DNA from: Cubamyces lactineus
Lineage: Eukaryota > Basidiomycota > Agaricomycetes > Polyporales > Polyporaceae
Direction of reading: 5' to 3'
Length of the DNA stretch: 64,000 bases
Assembly (NCBI GenBank): GCA_022376465.1
Contig: JACDTU010000003.1
Span: forward strand, 310,001-374,000
Below the pieces are notes generated by a model, which worked only from the letters and a program-made list of their open reading frames with translations, was not told where the DNA came from and made no database searches. Below are positions 22,500 through 34,485 of this stretch, piece by piece. Position 1 is the stretch's first letter; every line of letters begins with the position of its first letter. The translations under genes were made by a program, and so were the position numbers.

Positions 22500-22949
22500 G
22501 GGTGGTTATATACACGCGTAAGTCGGACAGGCTCGGGCTCGTGCGGCTGCCTTCCTTGCTGCACGCCTAGTGTTGATGATCGTCTCTTGATATTCGTAGT
22601 ATAGGTTATTTCTACTGCACTCGTATGACACGTTCTCGTGGACTCTTCCCATATGCGCGTCTCGTTGATACTCTACATCCTTTGTGAACTCCTACCGCCT
22701 CATCGGACTAGCGGTGCTTGCGTCTGTGTCTTGTATTGAACTTAGGACAGAAAGGAATGATATTGTTACCGAACCGTTGCTAGTGAGTGAGAACATAGCA
22801 AATGCGACACAGGAGCACCTCGAACACGTAAAGATGTAATATATGAACAGTCACCGTCCTGGCCGCCATCGATCGAACCGCCGGTTCCCAGCACTTCATA
22901 CCAGTCTAAACCCAATCGAATGTCTTGCACAGTTGGCTGTCAACATCGC
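22500..22949. other. Convergent intergenic region
   Basis: About 450 bp between the 3' ends of HMG-box gene 1 (plus strand) and the F-box gene (minus strand). Nothing else was seen. Confidence 0.4.
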
Positions 22950-25414
22950 CTATATCCCTAGAGCTTCTCTCTGGAGACGGAGACGGTTTGCTCTGACACC
23001 AAGGGGAATGGGTTTGAACCGGGTCCACCGCCTGCCCGAGCTGTCGGATAGGGCGAGACCGACCTCGTACAGGAAGTACGCGACGCAGCTGCATAGCGCA
23101 CCGCGATATTCGTGCCTGTTACCAGCGTTTCCATAGTCAGTGCTGCTCTCTCCGGAACTTGCGCACAAGGATCCCGTGGACACGTACTCGATGATAGGCC
23201 ATCTGATGTCACGGACGCGCACCTCCATGAGAGAGGGAAGCTGCGTCTTGGCCTGCTCAGCGAGATATTGGATGAAGTCGTACCACTTGACATCTATGCC
23301 GCGCTGCGTCCATGAGCTGACGAAGGTCAGGACTCATTTTCCCCATTGTTACCACGCTATCAGAAATTCACGTACTCGACGGATATGGTTGGAAAAGCGA
23401 TGCGCGTGATAGCGCGGTGCGGCTTGCACTTCTCAATCGACGGCACCTTCTCCGGCTATACATGAAAACAGACATGAGTGAAGCTCGACTGCAAGTTAAA
23501 ATGACGCAGAAAGAGTACGGGTATTGGATCGATGACCCCGAGCTCCGTGATGTTTGGGCAGAGGTCCAAAAGCTGTGGGATATTCAGAGCGGCAGGTATC
23601 GACAACGAGAGGAGTTTCTGCCCGTGAGCTTCTAAGAATCGGAGCAGCTCGGGTGTGTGGCCGTCGGCCCTCGTGAACACAAAGCTCTTCAGGGACGGAA
23701 GTCTGCGAAGACGTCTATCAGGGGCTTAATATGCGTGAAGGAACGACGGCCTTACTCCATAGTACCAAAGATATCTAAGAGACCTGGGCCTGGGTCTGAC
23801 AGATGAAGTGTCTCGAGACAAGGGAGGGCGCCTTTGACCGGGTCACCACCTTCGTAGCCTGGCACACCACCGTGAAGGATCATCGTGCGTAGCTTTGGAG
23901 TCCTGGAGAGTATACCCGTGGTAATAGTCTCAGAAGCAAGAGACTGCTCCATCCACTCCAAGGCGGACTGTGAATCGTCGGGGAGCTGGTTCACGAGCTG
24001 CGGGAACACCTCAAATTCCCTCGGCGCACGGACGAGATTCGTTAGCGGCGCCGAAATACGCCTGGGCGCGCTCAGCGTAGGTGCGTAGAGCACTCGGACA
24101 AGGGAAGCAAGCTCGCCGGACGATTGCACTCTGTTGATGAACGCTTCGACAGACCTCTCAACGCTCTGCTCTGCGAAGTGCGGCACCGCATACATGAAAC
24201 TGAGCCCGAGGCGCTGACGTGCATAAACGTGTTAGCTTTCGCGTTTGCATGGCCAGAGACGAGGCTAATCGAGATGCCTACGTAGAATCTCTTGCATACG
24301 ACCAGAATGTTGCGTCGAGTGGCGTTGATGGGAGGCCAGGACGCGCGCCGGAACAGATTCGCATCCATCCGCAGGTAGTTATGACCTGAAACGTGGGTGG
24401 CGTAACCCAGAATCCGCTCCCAGATCTTGTCAGGGAGTTCTGGCAAAGGGCCAGGGTCCGGCTTAACCACATCGCCAGGTGGGAAGTCCAAAATCGGGAC
24501 CATGCTAGATGCATTGCAGTCAGTACGAATTTATGGGGAAGGCGCCAGAAACTTACTTTTTCCCCTCCCCAATGTACAATTTCTTCTCTACGCCGTCGAC
24601 ACGGGCACGCAGGGCAGGAATGTTGATGAATCGCGTGATTTCACGTATCTGCAATACCTTGAGATGTGGATTGGACGCGATATGGAGCAGGACATCGCCG
24701 TCGATATTGGCAGTCGCTGTTGTCCCGCTTAGGCTCACATACTCTAGTGCTGGCGCCATACTGAGGGGCCGAAGCAATAGAGGCAGAACCATCACGTCTG
24801 GGCCCACGACCAGCGTTTTCTAAAAGATTTAGGGATTGAGTCCATATAGCGCCGCCTTGCATTACCAAGTTGATGTAACATACGAGGTTCGTCCAACCCG
24901 GCAGCGCCGCCACGACGGCCTTTAGGAGGTTTACCATGAATTGTTGATTGTATATACTCTGTATGCCGCCCAAACACAGCCGACTTGGATTGATCTTCTT
25001 GAACGTGCGTGCGAGGCCCGCGACTGTATCTTCGTTACATAGATTCAAACCAAGGAAAAGATCGGTGATGTCGGGAGTACTGCTCAGTATCTGGGCAAAG
25101 TGGCTGTACCCGCTCTCGATGCGCAGGTGGCGAAGACGGGAGCCAAGGCGGAGTTGCTTTATGTGCGACTTTTGCAATGTTTCTGCGAACAACTGCGTGT
25201 TTGGGGGGTTTCTAAGGATGACCGCATCCCACACGAGAGGGGTTCCAATGCTGTTCCATCTCTTGGAGACGGCTAGGATATCGGGCGCATTGGACAGAGG
25301 TGAGGCCGCGAAAGTAAAGGGTTCGCCCCAAGCCTCGAAGGTCGCAGATGGTATGGACAGTGCGTTCTTGAGGATATTTTCCAAGAGCTCGTCGGGAACG
25401 TGTTCCGTCGACAT
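22950..25414 (-). CDS. F-box protein with two F-box/repeat halves
   Basis: Eight exons in minus-strand order: 25414-24884, 24819-24557, 24504-24282, 24213-23756, 23702-23519, 23455-23376, 23316-23188, 23115-22950, total 677 aa. The first half opens with HVPDELLENILKNAL ... LAVSKRWNSIGTPLVW, a typical fungal F-box for Skp1 binding, followed by leucine-rich blocks (LRLGSRLRHLRI, ITDLFLGLNL, LEYVSLSG, LKVLQIREI). The second half restarts with LPELPDKIWERILGYATHV ... ILVVCKRFYRLGLSFMYAVPHFAEQ, again an F-box, and more leucine-rich blocks (LRTMILHGG, LETLHLSDPGPGLLDIFG). The intron 24556-24505 joins the halves in frame. Expected role: substrate adaptor of an SCF ubiquitin ligase. The intron 23187-23116 is 72 bp and can be read through in frame. 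A fusion of two adjacent genes by misannotation is possible but not needed. Confidence 0.8.
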
Positions 25415-25817
25415 GCTTGCATGGAGGGAAGGATACAGATAGGATCAAGTCCAGAGAGCTGTGATCAGATGATTACTGAACCGGTAGAAGCACTTAGATC
25501 TAGACTCGCTAGGCTAGGGAGCCTCCTGATTCGTTCATGAGATCTATTCGTACGACGATTTGCGTTGATCGGATACAAGAACCACGGATAGAACATATAT
25601 TACTCGTGCTTAGCGTCGTATGCAGTATTGCCCGTCTACTCAGATATACCTCCTCCTATCTCGTGCATATTCATATACTCACATCATTGAATGCACGTCG
25701 GTCGAATGGTCCCATCTTGCTAGCACATAGTAAACTTCGCTTTCTTGTATGATTTCGGTCTACACATGAATTGCGCGAGATTCATAGACGAACAAAGTAC
25801 AAAGATAATACCAAGAC
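25415..25817. other. Upstream region of the F-box gene
   Basis: About 400 bp between the F-box start codon and repeat copy C; no gene supported. Confidence 0.35.
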
Positions 25818-26099
25818 ATCCATCAGACATACGTCCGGCTCGCTGGTTCGCGCTCCTGCCCACCCCGAAGGGAGACACAAGCAACGATCCAAACGTCCTC
25901 GAGACTGCCAAAAGGCAGCCATACTTCTCGGTTATACGAGCGGACGCTGCTGTCATCGACTGGATATGAAGGATGTGGCATGTGTAAACATGCGAGACTC
26001 GAGTTAGTACCTATAAAATAGATCCTAGCTGAGTATGTTCTGAGGAAACAAGAATGCAGGGTGACCAACTTTTATACGGCGGTGAGTTCAGGGCAGGCC
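25818..26099 (+). repeat. Dispersed 282-bp repeat, copy C
   Basis: Same length and ends as copies A and B. It differs from them by scattered substitutions and lies in the divergent region between the F-box gene and HMG-box gene 2. Confidence 0.9.
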
Positions 26100-26895
26100 C
26101 GTTTCCCGTTTAGGCAACACCTATCTTCAACTCCCAGCGCTTCATGATATTCGACGTCGGCCTTCAACGTTCACTATGCTTTGTAACAAGCAAACGGCTC
26201 GCAGTTGCCCCGCCAAGTAAGACTGTATCACACACTATCTGTCTATTCATCTTTGAAATGGCCATGGCTGATGCGTCACTAGTTGAAGTAGTGTCAGGTA
26301 CTAGTCGAGGAAAACTATCAACGTCGATATTCTCTGCGGGTCGTTTGCTTCATCAAATGCGCGCTGAAATATGAAATGATGTATCCGAATGCGTTGATTA
26401 CGAAAGTGAGCACAAGTTTGGCCCGAGTTCTGACTTTCAGCAAGACAGCGTCTGCAGTGATTCGAACACTTCGGTCACGTCCTCAGGCAGCGGAGGGGCC
26501 TGAGAGCATGACACGGATCACTGGATCCTGAAACCGGTATTTTGCCATTGATTACCGTGCCTGGAGACTTGGAAAGACTTTCCATGCTCAATTACACACT
26601 ACAGGCTTGTCCAAGCTTCCGAGATACGCGAAGTCGCGCATTCGTTTTGTCCCACCTAGCAAATAACCGGACGAAGACAATGGCATGATTGCCTTCTAGC
26701 CAGGCTATGCCAGAAACCATACTCTCGCGTATCGCGGGCCTTACTTTGTCATAGCGAGACTTTGACCGGAGCTTAGACTCCATAGTCCCAATAGCCGCAT
26801 TCCATTCATTATAAGACCTCGCACAGCGGCGGCGAAACCATCCCTTCCCCCATTCGTTCCTCTCACACTAGGTCTCTGCTTTACTGCCCGCTTAC
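26100..26895. promoter_or_regulatory. Upstream region of HMG-box gene 2, TATA-like element at 26810
   Basis: About 800 bp with no supported gene. TATAAG at 26810-26815 lies about 85 bp upstream of the ATG at 26896 and is the likely core promoter. Confidence 0.4.
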
Positions 26896-28370
26896 ATGTC
26901 TCTAGAAAGCCAACAGCCTGTACAGCCTAAGAAAGCGTCAGCCGGGGCTAACGCTTGGATACTATATCGGAAGGAGGTCATGCCTGCTTTACGCCAGCTC
27001 GACGAAGATGCAGGACTACCCGTGCTCCCCCAGTCAGAGTATTCAAAGGTGGTATCACGGCTCTGGCATAGCGCGTCAGAGGCGGAGCGGTCGATTTATC
27101 GGCAGCGTGCAAAACAGATGAGAGATGAAGAAACAGCCAAAGCAAATCTCGACCCCGAGATGGACGCGGGGGCTTCGGGCGTAATACTGCCAACGCTCAC
27201 GCCTACGGACCCCGCGTGGTTCAGAGATGGTCTTGCGATGACCCTTTCGTCCCCAGGGCCGTCATCTACGTGGTCGTCGCCAACGCAAGGCAACTCTTCA
27301 TCATCCGTTCTCAACACTGGCGACTTGGCCCGTCACCCTTCAATGTTCATAGGGGAGAATGCTGGGAGTTACCTCGCTGCAGTTCACTCAGGCGCTTGGG
27401 CAGTACGTCCTTCTCCTTCGTGTATCCGTTCATTTCAGTTAACCACATAACGCGAACATCTCAACATCAGGACTCAACGCCTCCTTCCATGAGCCCAGAG
27501 CAAACGTACATCCAGAACTCTCCGTATGCGACACATGAGGAATACGGGTTCGCTGTCGAGACTCAGGCAGTCGCGCAGCCGCTTACTGGTTATGCTTACG
27601 ATCCCCAGGAGCTCCCTTCCGCAGGCGCGCAATACCACGGATTATCGCGGTACCATACCCCCTCCCTGTCTCTCGATGAGACAGGCCAGAGCTCGGCTCC
27701 GTTAGCATCGTGTACTTTGCCGGAAGAGAATGCCCTACCTGCAGGCCACGGCTGGGATACCACGACATCTTCGGAGCAGGGCGCTTTCTTCGATGTCTCT
27801 GCTTATGCGGCTCCTGGCACTTCGACTCAAGTGCAATCCTCCGTGCCGTATAACGAAGAGCTGGCTCTACCGTACTCCGGTTCATCCAACACCTACGCAG
27901 ATCTTCTCATCCACGAGCCGTATGCACTTCCCGAGCAAGAGCAGGTCCCCTTCTCTATGCATAACGTGCAGTACTCTCTTCAACCCCAGGAACTACACGG
28001 GTTGGACTTTCTTCACACCACCCCCTCGTTTGCGTTCCCGCCTTCGACTCCGGGCCCAATGCTATCTCTACTGATGTCCGACGACCTAGATGCCTCGCTC
28101 AAATGGACTCCCTTCGGCACGCAGGATCTCCAGCCCACCCTGGACTCGCCCTCCTCCCCTCGTTGGGACAACTCCGCCCCAGAGGACCACTCACCTGGCA
28201 CTTACTACGACTGGGCCGGATACGACACTAGCTCTCTCACGCCGCCGGCGGACGTCGCCCAATCCTCCTCGTCTGCCACCAGCATCTGGTCGAGTGGAGA
28301 GGGCTCCGCCGTACCCTTCTGGGATCAATTTGCGGACTATACATCTTCGGAGTATCCGACTCAACACTGA
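26896..28370 (+). CDS. HMG-box protein 2, diverged MATA_HMG type
   Basis: Exons 26896-27402 and 27471-28370 give 468 aa. The N-terminal domain keeps the HMG spacing but is diverged: GANAWILYRKEVMPALRQL in helix 1, then YSKVVSRLWHSASEAERSIYRQRAKQMRDEE, which matches the W-x-x-x-S/A-x-x-E-R-x-x-Y-x-x-x-A core. The Pro-Asn-Ala-Phe start is replaced by Ala-Asn-Ala-Trp. The rest is a long Ser/Pro/Thr/Gln region with acidic and aromatic patches (LPEENALPAGHGWD, FWDQFADYTSSEY), similar in style to HMG-box protein 1. The two genes flank the F-box gene in the same orientation. Probably a nuclear regulator; DNA specificity may differ from protein 1. Confidence 0.82.
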
Positions 28371-29025
28371 AGTCACGCATGCCCTTGCATCTCGCTGATG
28401 TCTCCCGGGCATTATGTCCCAGATACCCTCCTGCGCTTCGACCTCGTCTCCCGCGTTTTTCTCCCTCTCCTGCATCACGTTGTAGTCTTGTCTGCATCCT
28501 TCAGAGTCAACGCCCGTATCACTAGTATATCAGTCGCTCATCTTCGCCTAGTAGTCCTACGACTCGTCTCAATTCTATCTTCCCTATACCCTAGAATCAT
28601 ACTCTATTGCTTTCCTTCCTGTACATGTTTTTGCCGTTCTCGCTTCTGCTTTCCACATGTATCTAACCACGTTGTCTATACATGCTTCTTCCACGCGGAC
28701 TTCCATGTTTCGAAGTGGCGGTGCCTGCCGCTGCACATGTGCAATGGGTACACCAAATTACTTCGAAGCTATAGCCTTGCGTTCACGTTCCAAACCGATC
28801 TAGTCACTCGAGTCTGTATGAATTCTGCGCGGTCGTGTGCGGTGTGTCTAACAAACGATAGTGCACCTTTGAACAGCCATGATGTCCGTGCAGCAATCAA
28901 GCGCCACTTCAGAGTCAATTACAACAACATAGCAGCAAGCTATGCATGTGTGCAGCATAGCGTTGTGATCCATACATGTCCGCGTAGACAACAGACATCA
29001 TCAGTCAATACTCCATGTTCGGTAT
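28371..29025. other. Convergent intergenic region
   Basis: About 650 bp between the 3' ends of HMG-box gene 2 and the ELYS-like gene. A 226-codon open frame crosses it (28398-29078) but is not credible (see rejected items). Confidence 0.45.
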
Positions 29026-31697
29026 CTACGCCCGCCTCTTCCGCGTGCTGCTTTTCGTGGTCCCCGCGCTCTTCGTAGGCGCCGCACTTGATGTTGCGGT
29101 ACCCGCCATTGACGCTCTAGCGCCGCGACGCGCCTTGGTAGAGACCTTCTGGGGTGAGACAGGTTCTGGCGAAGACGATGAGACCGCGGAGAGTCGCGAG
29201 GACCGTCTCGTCATCCGCGGTGCCTCCACCGTAGGAGCACTGGACCCATTGGACAAGCGTGACTTGCGGGAGGAGCGCCGCGCGGGCGTCGGCAGAGGTG
29301 CGACGACGTCTTCTTGTTCCTGCTCCTGTTCGGGCTCGGCGTCGTCCTCGTCCTCGTCATCGTCGTCCATCAACGAGCCGGGGATGCTGCGTCCCAGGTC
29401 TTGGTCTTTCACGGCCTTCTTCGCCCGGGTAGAGCGCGTGGAAGTGCGTGCTGAGGGCTGCTCTGGGGAGGGCGAACGACGAGCACGGGCGCGGGTGCGC
29501 GCTGAGGCAGAGGCAGAGGCAGTAGCAGAGGCCGATCCAGAGGCACGCGGCTTCCTAGTCCCACGCGTACGAGTCGCTGAGATGGACTCTACCTCAGCAT
29601 GGTGCTCTTCCCTGTGAGCAGCATCTCGCTCCACGTCCTCATCGTGCTCGTCATCAGGCAAGAACGCGCCAGGAGGGAGCCTCGCCTCCGTCTCCGTCCT
29701 CGCGATCCGGGAACCGGTCGATGTGGCTATAGGACGGGTGTGCGCGCTCGGAATGTTCCCGAAGACGGACTGCGTGAAGCCAGACGGAGACTCGTCCTCC
29801 TCCCGCGTACGATCCGCCTTCTCGGAGCGTGCCATCGACGCGTCCCCTCCTGCAGAGTCAGCATCTGAAAGTTCCGAGAGCATACTGATATCGGCGTCGT
29901 GCGGACCATGGATGGATGTGTCTGCGGCGCCACCAGCGGGCTTCGCCTGTGGAGCGGAAAGGGTTGCGAAAGCCGATGTAGGCGCGGGAGGGCGAGAACC
30001 GGTCGACGCATTGAGGGAGCCAAACATCGAACGTTTTTGGCCCGCGCCTGGAGGCGGCTGGTAGAAAGCATTGGGGACAGCGTTCGCGCTTCCAGTTAGA
30101 TCGAAGATGGAACCACCGCGAGCCAATACGTTGCCAGGCGCGGTGGCGGCGGACTTATTGAACAAGCCGCCTGCCGATATACTAGTGCTGCCCGATGGCT
30201 GAGAGGGCGCTGCGCCAAAGAGAAGAGGCCCATTGGGAGGTTTAGGCATTTGCAGGCCCGAGAGTGTAGAAGGTGCGGCAGGTGGGCCACGGGATGCCGT
30301 CGTGAACGGAGCGCCTGTGGCGGATATTGACGGTGGCGCACCACCAAATCGAGGGGCATTAGAACGCTGAGGGATAGGGAGAGTAGGAGGTCCAACGGAA
30401 ATCGATGTTGCGCCGTTTGCAGGCGGAGTTGCTATGTGCTCCCACGACATGTTTGAGGCACTGGTGTCCATAGTCTTGCCTTTGGGTTTCGCATTGTTGA
30501 CACTGTCGGAGAGGTTGAGTCCGCGACCTTGCGCGAAGTTCTCAAGCTCGAGTTCTAGGAGATAGCGTTCGGCAGCAGGCATCGACGCCATGAGTTCGTC
30601 CATCATCTGTCTTCGTTCCTGCGCAATCTTCTGGCCCTTGTCACCACCGCGCGGTACAGATGAGAATTGACGGTCGAGCTTGATTGCAGCTGCATGCTGC
30701 CCACTTTGTACGAGTCGCACGCAAACAAGGTCCTGGATCACAGGTATGGAGGCCGCGGGCACATGAGGCGGCGGATCGAGTGCGTAGGCGTGCACGAGCG
30801 TTTGCTCATATGGCGAGAAGGGAAAAGCGAGGAGGTGTTTCAATGGCGCCAGGCGTGGTTTAGCTATAGGGAGCCGATGGCTTAGCATACATTAAGTCAG
30901 TAGATATCGAGAGCACTCACGAGTGAGGCTCCAGTCCAGTATCTTCCGAATCAACCTCCGTCGCGTCTCATCGGTCTCCGAGAAAGAGCGTTGGTACGAC
31001 CAAGCCTCCAAGAGGCTAGATTCTGCGAGAGCTATCGCGTACGAGTCGATGTCATTGGGTTCCGTGAGCAGTGGGTTGGCGGTGCGAACGTATGTTCGGA
31101 TAAGAGTACTAGCGTCTTCTGCCAATGAGAGGGCTTGCAATGTTTTTGAGGGATAATCTCTGTTCAGACGAGCGTCACTCAGAAGAGACACAGCTCGCTG
31201 TCTGTTGGTTCAGTATATCGCCCGCCTAGTCGGATACACGCCACATACCGCGACATTAATGCCCGAATCAAGATGCCAGTACGCGTCTGAGAGCGCGGCA
31301 AATTGTGGAGGGATATGTCGTTTCTCCCTGAAGTCATCTTCGCGCCCGTCTTGGTGCCATTTCAGTAGGTAGTAAATGAGGGAGTCCTGCTTCAGGACGT
31401 CGTATGTGGATTGCCTGATTGCTTCCAAGAGCTTCTGCAAAGACTCCGGGTCGGTCGGAGGGAACAGAGAGTCGGAGTGGCGTATGCCTCCGGACGAAAT
31501 GAGGATATCAAAGAACAGCATATTGGACATGTGAGCGCGCCGGACGTGTATGTCGTGTAGTCGTGGTGCACGCCACGCGAATTGCTCTGGGGCGAGGTCG
31601 AAATACTGCATGAGGTCTTCTTCACTAGTCATACTCATATCCTGCGAGGTGTCAACAGCAGTAAAACAACCGGTAATTGTGTACTCACAACATCCAT
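29026..31697 (-). CDS. ELYS-like nuclear pore / chromatin protein
   Basis: Exons 31697-31689, 31641-31249, 31197-30921, 30863-29026 give 838 aa. The N-terminal about 300 residues carry the ELYS-like helical domain: NMLFFDILISSGG, LFPPTDPESLQKLLEAI, DVLKQDSLIYYLLKW, FREKRHIPPQFAALSDAYWHLDSGINVA and later QDLVCVRLVQSGQHAAAIKLDRQF. The remainder is disordered: a Gly/Pro/Ser/Phe-containing stretch with nucleoporin-like FG pairs (FGGAPP, LFGAAPS, MFGSLN, VFGNIP), an acidic run (MDDDDEDEDDAEPEQEQEQED) and many short basic clusters (TRGTRKPRAS, RKSRLS, STKARRG, TRKRRA). Animal ELYS recruits the Nup107-160 complex to chromatin through AT-hook-like tails, and the basic tail fits that. The start at 31697 uses a 9-nt first exon (Met-Asp-Val). 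Confidence 0.82.
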
Positions 31698-32461
31698 GAT
31701 GGGTAGTACGCAGTATTGCGTTGATAGGTCCCGGTTATGAGTATAAGAGCTAGGGTCGCTCTTGGTTGTGGGAATGTTGAGGACGATGTCAGTGTTGAAT
31801 TAACGCTAGCTCCCAGAGATAGAGACTAGGTCGGTAATCGCCTGACGCGCCGGAGGAGAGAAAGCAAGCGACGGCGGGAGGAAAGCCGGCGTTGTTCTCG
31901 ACGTTGTTGAAGCCGCCACCGACAAGACGAGTTAGCGCCGCACGTGCTCGACGCGTCTTGCACACCGAGACGCGTCCGATTCAGTCGGAGTTTGGTCCTC
32001 AGATCGCTTCGAGCTTTTCGCCGAGGATTCGCCGCGTCTTGCGCCTGGGTCGCAATGTGACCTTCGACTTCTCTCTCCTTCGCAAGAAAGTCGTCAAGGT
32101 CAGTAAGAGAGTTGTCGTTAAAAACTATACCTTCTTTGTTCAATAGTGCATCTGTCACCAGTTAAAGACTGCTCGTTGTGGTGTGCGGCTGGAGAATACC
32201 TAACGGCCTAACTTTGCCACCGGCGACGTGGCTCCTAACAAACAGCACGCTTATTAGCGGAGCATACTTCCAGAAGAATTACGCAGGAAATGCAGTGGCG
32301 TTCCTTGTCATGTGTGGAGGGCAATGACTATCGAGAGCGCCTCAGCCGTCGACTCATTTTCCATGGCCGTGTGAGCCAAGCAATCGCGCTATTGGCGGCA
32401 AGGAAGACCGGCCTAAGTACAAATAGCGGACCTCCCAATCTTTCTCCCTTGCCATTCCCCC
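31698..32461. promoter_or_regulatory. Divergent promoter region, ELYS-like gene / MFS transporter 1
   Basis: 764 bp between diverging start codons. Open frames on the minus strand (31826-32158, acidic start NDNSLTDLDDFLAKEREVEGHIA, then Arg-rich) and plus strand (31892-32146) overlap each other. The minus one has a protein-like N-terminal third but no ATG at its start, and could be an exon of an unrecognised small gene. I do not call it. Confidence 0.4.
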
Positions 32462-34485
32462 ATGGATTCCTCCGCCTGTGAAACAGTCATCGCCGACGAT
32501 CCCGGGGCCCAAGTAAGGTCTGGGGCCGTCGCAACAACATGTGGGCGTCTCGACGAGGACACCAAGGAGGTAACCACTAGTAAGGATATCACCAGGCCGT
32601 CGTCCCTGAGGTATGCGGAGTCGCCAAACCCAACGCCAACCCCTGCAATGCGCCGCAGGGGACGTATCCAGTTCGCAACCCTCTGCTGGTCCATCTTCGT
32701 CGCGGGCTGGAACGACGGCACCGTAGGTCCTCTTCTACTCCGCCTTCAGGCCGTATACCATGTACGTCCACTAATACGACATGCACGATAATATGACGGC
32801 TGACATCCTGGCATTGATCTAGGTCGGATATGCACTAGTTTCATTGATCTTCATCGTCAATACCGTGGTAGGTTGTAGACCACCGCCGATGAACACACGA
32901 TCTCAGCTTCTGTCGTAGGGCTTTGTTATCGGCGCATCGACATATCTGTACTTGACAGAAAGATTCAAGTTTGGCGTGGTACGTTGGTACATCACCCACA
33001 TCCCACTCATGACGCTCAATCAACTGTGTGCAAACTACAGATGGTTGTACTTGGTGGGATATATGCGCCTCTTGATGTGATCGAAAGGCGGGCTCACAAG
33101 TGATTCAACAGCGTCTGTCATCGCCATCGTAGGATATGCCTTAGAAACATCTGCGCCGCCGTTTCCGGCATACGTCGTCGGATATCTATTGACTGGATTC
33201 GGCATGTCGTTTTTGGTGCGTTGTTCTCTTCAAGTAGGTCGGCCAATCACTTACAGATGGCCCACTCGTCGCACATGGGTTTAGGACGCGGGCTCGAATG
33301 CGTTCGTCGCAAGCCTATCGGAAGATACCTCAACGAAGATGGGCATCATGCACGCACTTTACGGTCTCGGAGCCATGTGCTCGCCGTTGGTCTCAACCCA
33401 GTTCGCTCTCTTCCACAGATGGTCTTTTGTCTACCTCGCGCATATTGGAATAACGGCAATCAATATCGTCTTTCAACTCCTCGCTTTCCGTTTGAAGAGC
33501 CAAGATGGTGCGTTGCGTCTAAAGTTCATCACATGGGTTCGACGACTGACACGACCTGGGCAGACTGTCTTCTGGAGATCGGGCAACCGCCACCTGAGAA
33601 GACGAAGGAGTCAGAAGCCGGGATGAACAAATACAAGCAAGTCTTCCGGCTGCGCGCTGTGCACTTGATGGCGTTCTTCATCTTCACTTACGTCGGCGTA
33701 GAAGTCACCATCGGTGGTACGTTGGACCGTCATAATGTACCTCTCGTCATCTGTTGACGCTGCGCTCTGCAGGTTGGATCGTTACTTATGTGATCAAAGA
33801 ACGGCACGGAGGTGCGAGCTCGGGATACATCTCATCTGGGTTTTTCGGCGGTCAGTAATGATCGAGCGTAGTGGCATATCCGCATCTCATGTGTGATCGC
33901 GCACCTAGGTCTCACTATCGGGCGCATCGCACTTTTGTGGCTCAACAAGAAGGTATCGAGCGGCAAATACCAGAACTTTTCAGGGCATTCATAATCCCCC
34001 TCTCACCCCGCAGATCGGTGAATGGCGCGTGATATTCCTATACGTCCTCATCTGCCTTGGGTACGTCTACCCCTCTGACATATCCACTGAGCTCCCCTGA
34101 TCATAGTTTAGGCTCGAGTTGGTCGTATGGCTCGTCCCCGACCTGCTCTCAGGCGCGATCTGCGTGTCCTTCGTCGGCTTCTTCCTCGGGCCAATCTTCC
34201 CAATCGTCATGAATCACGCCGGGAACGTGCTCCCGCCCGAGCTCATCTCAGGCGGTATCGGCTGGATCGCGAGCTTCGGTTCCGCCGGTGCGGCCATGTT
34301 CCCGTTCATCACGGGTGCGATTGCGTCGGGGACGAGCATTGCCAGTCTGCAGCCGCTGTGAGTTCAATGTATGCGTCTCGACAATTTGGGTTAACTAACA
34401 CCTGCACCTTAGCTTGATCGCGATGATGGGCTTGTTGATTGTTGTGTGGGCATTTGTGCCGCGCAGCAGGGAGACTTTGAAGTAA
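32462..34485 (+). CDS. MFS transporter 1 (Bsc6/fucose-permease-like)
   Basis: Twelve exons: 32462-32761, 32823-32867, 32919-32978, 33041-33053, 33112-33215, 33285-33507, 33564-33716, 33773-33850, 33909-33952, 34014-34060, 34112-34357, 34413-34485, total 461 aa. A 75-residue hydrophilic N-terminus precedes twelve predicted helices. Recognisable parts are WSIFVAGWNDGTVGPLL (helix 1), GFVIGASTYLYLTERFKFG (helix 2 and the loop 2-3 region), GSNAFVASL, MHALYGLGAMCSPLVSTQFA (helix 5), FTYVGVEVTIGGWIVTYV (helix 7) and GPIFPIVMNHAGNVLPPEL-SGGIGWIASFGSAG (helices 10-11). Exon 4 is only 13 nt. Plasma-membrane solute transport is expected; the substrate is unknown. Tandem paralog of the next gene. Confidence 0.9.

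Noticed and set aside
28398..29078. 226-codon plus-strand frame
   Set aside because: It covers the convergent 3' region and runs antisense into the ELYS-like exon. It is Cys/Ser/Arg-rich with no domain.
29015..29617. 200-codon plus frame opposite the ELYS-like tail
   Set aside because: Shadow of the repetitive acidic and basic tail on the opposite strand.
31826..32158. Minus-strand frame in the ELYS/MFS divergent promoter
   Set aside because: The N-terminal third looks protein-like, but the frame begins without ATG, its end is Arg-rich shadow-like sequence, and the opposite strand is equally open.
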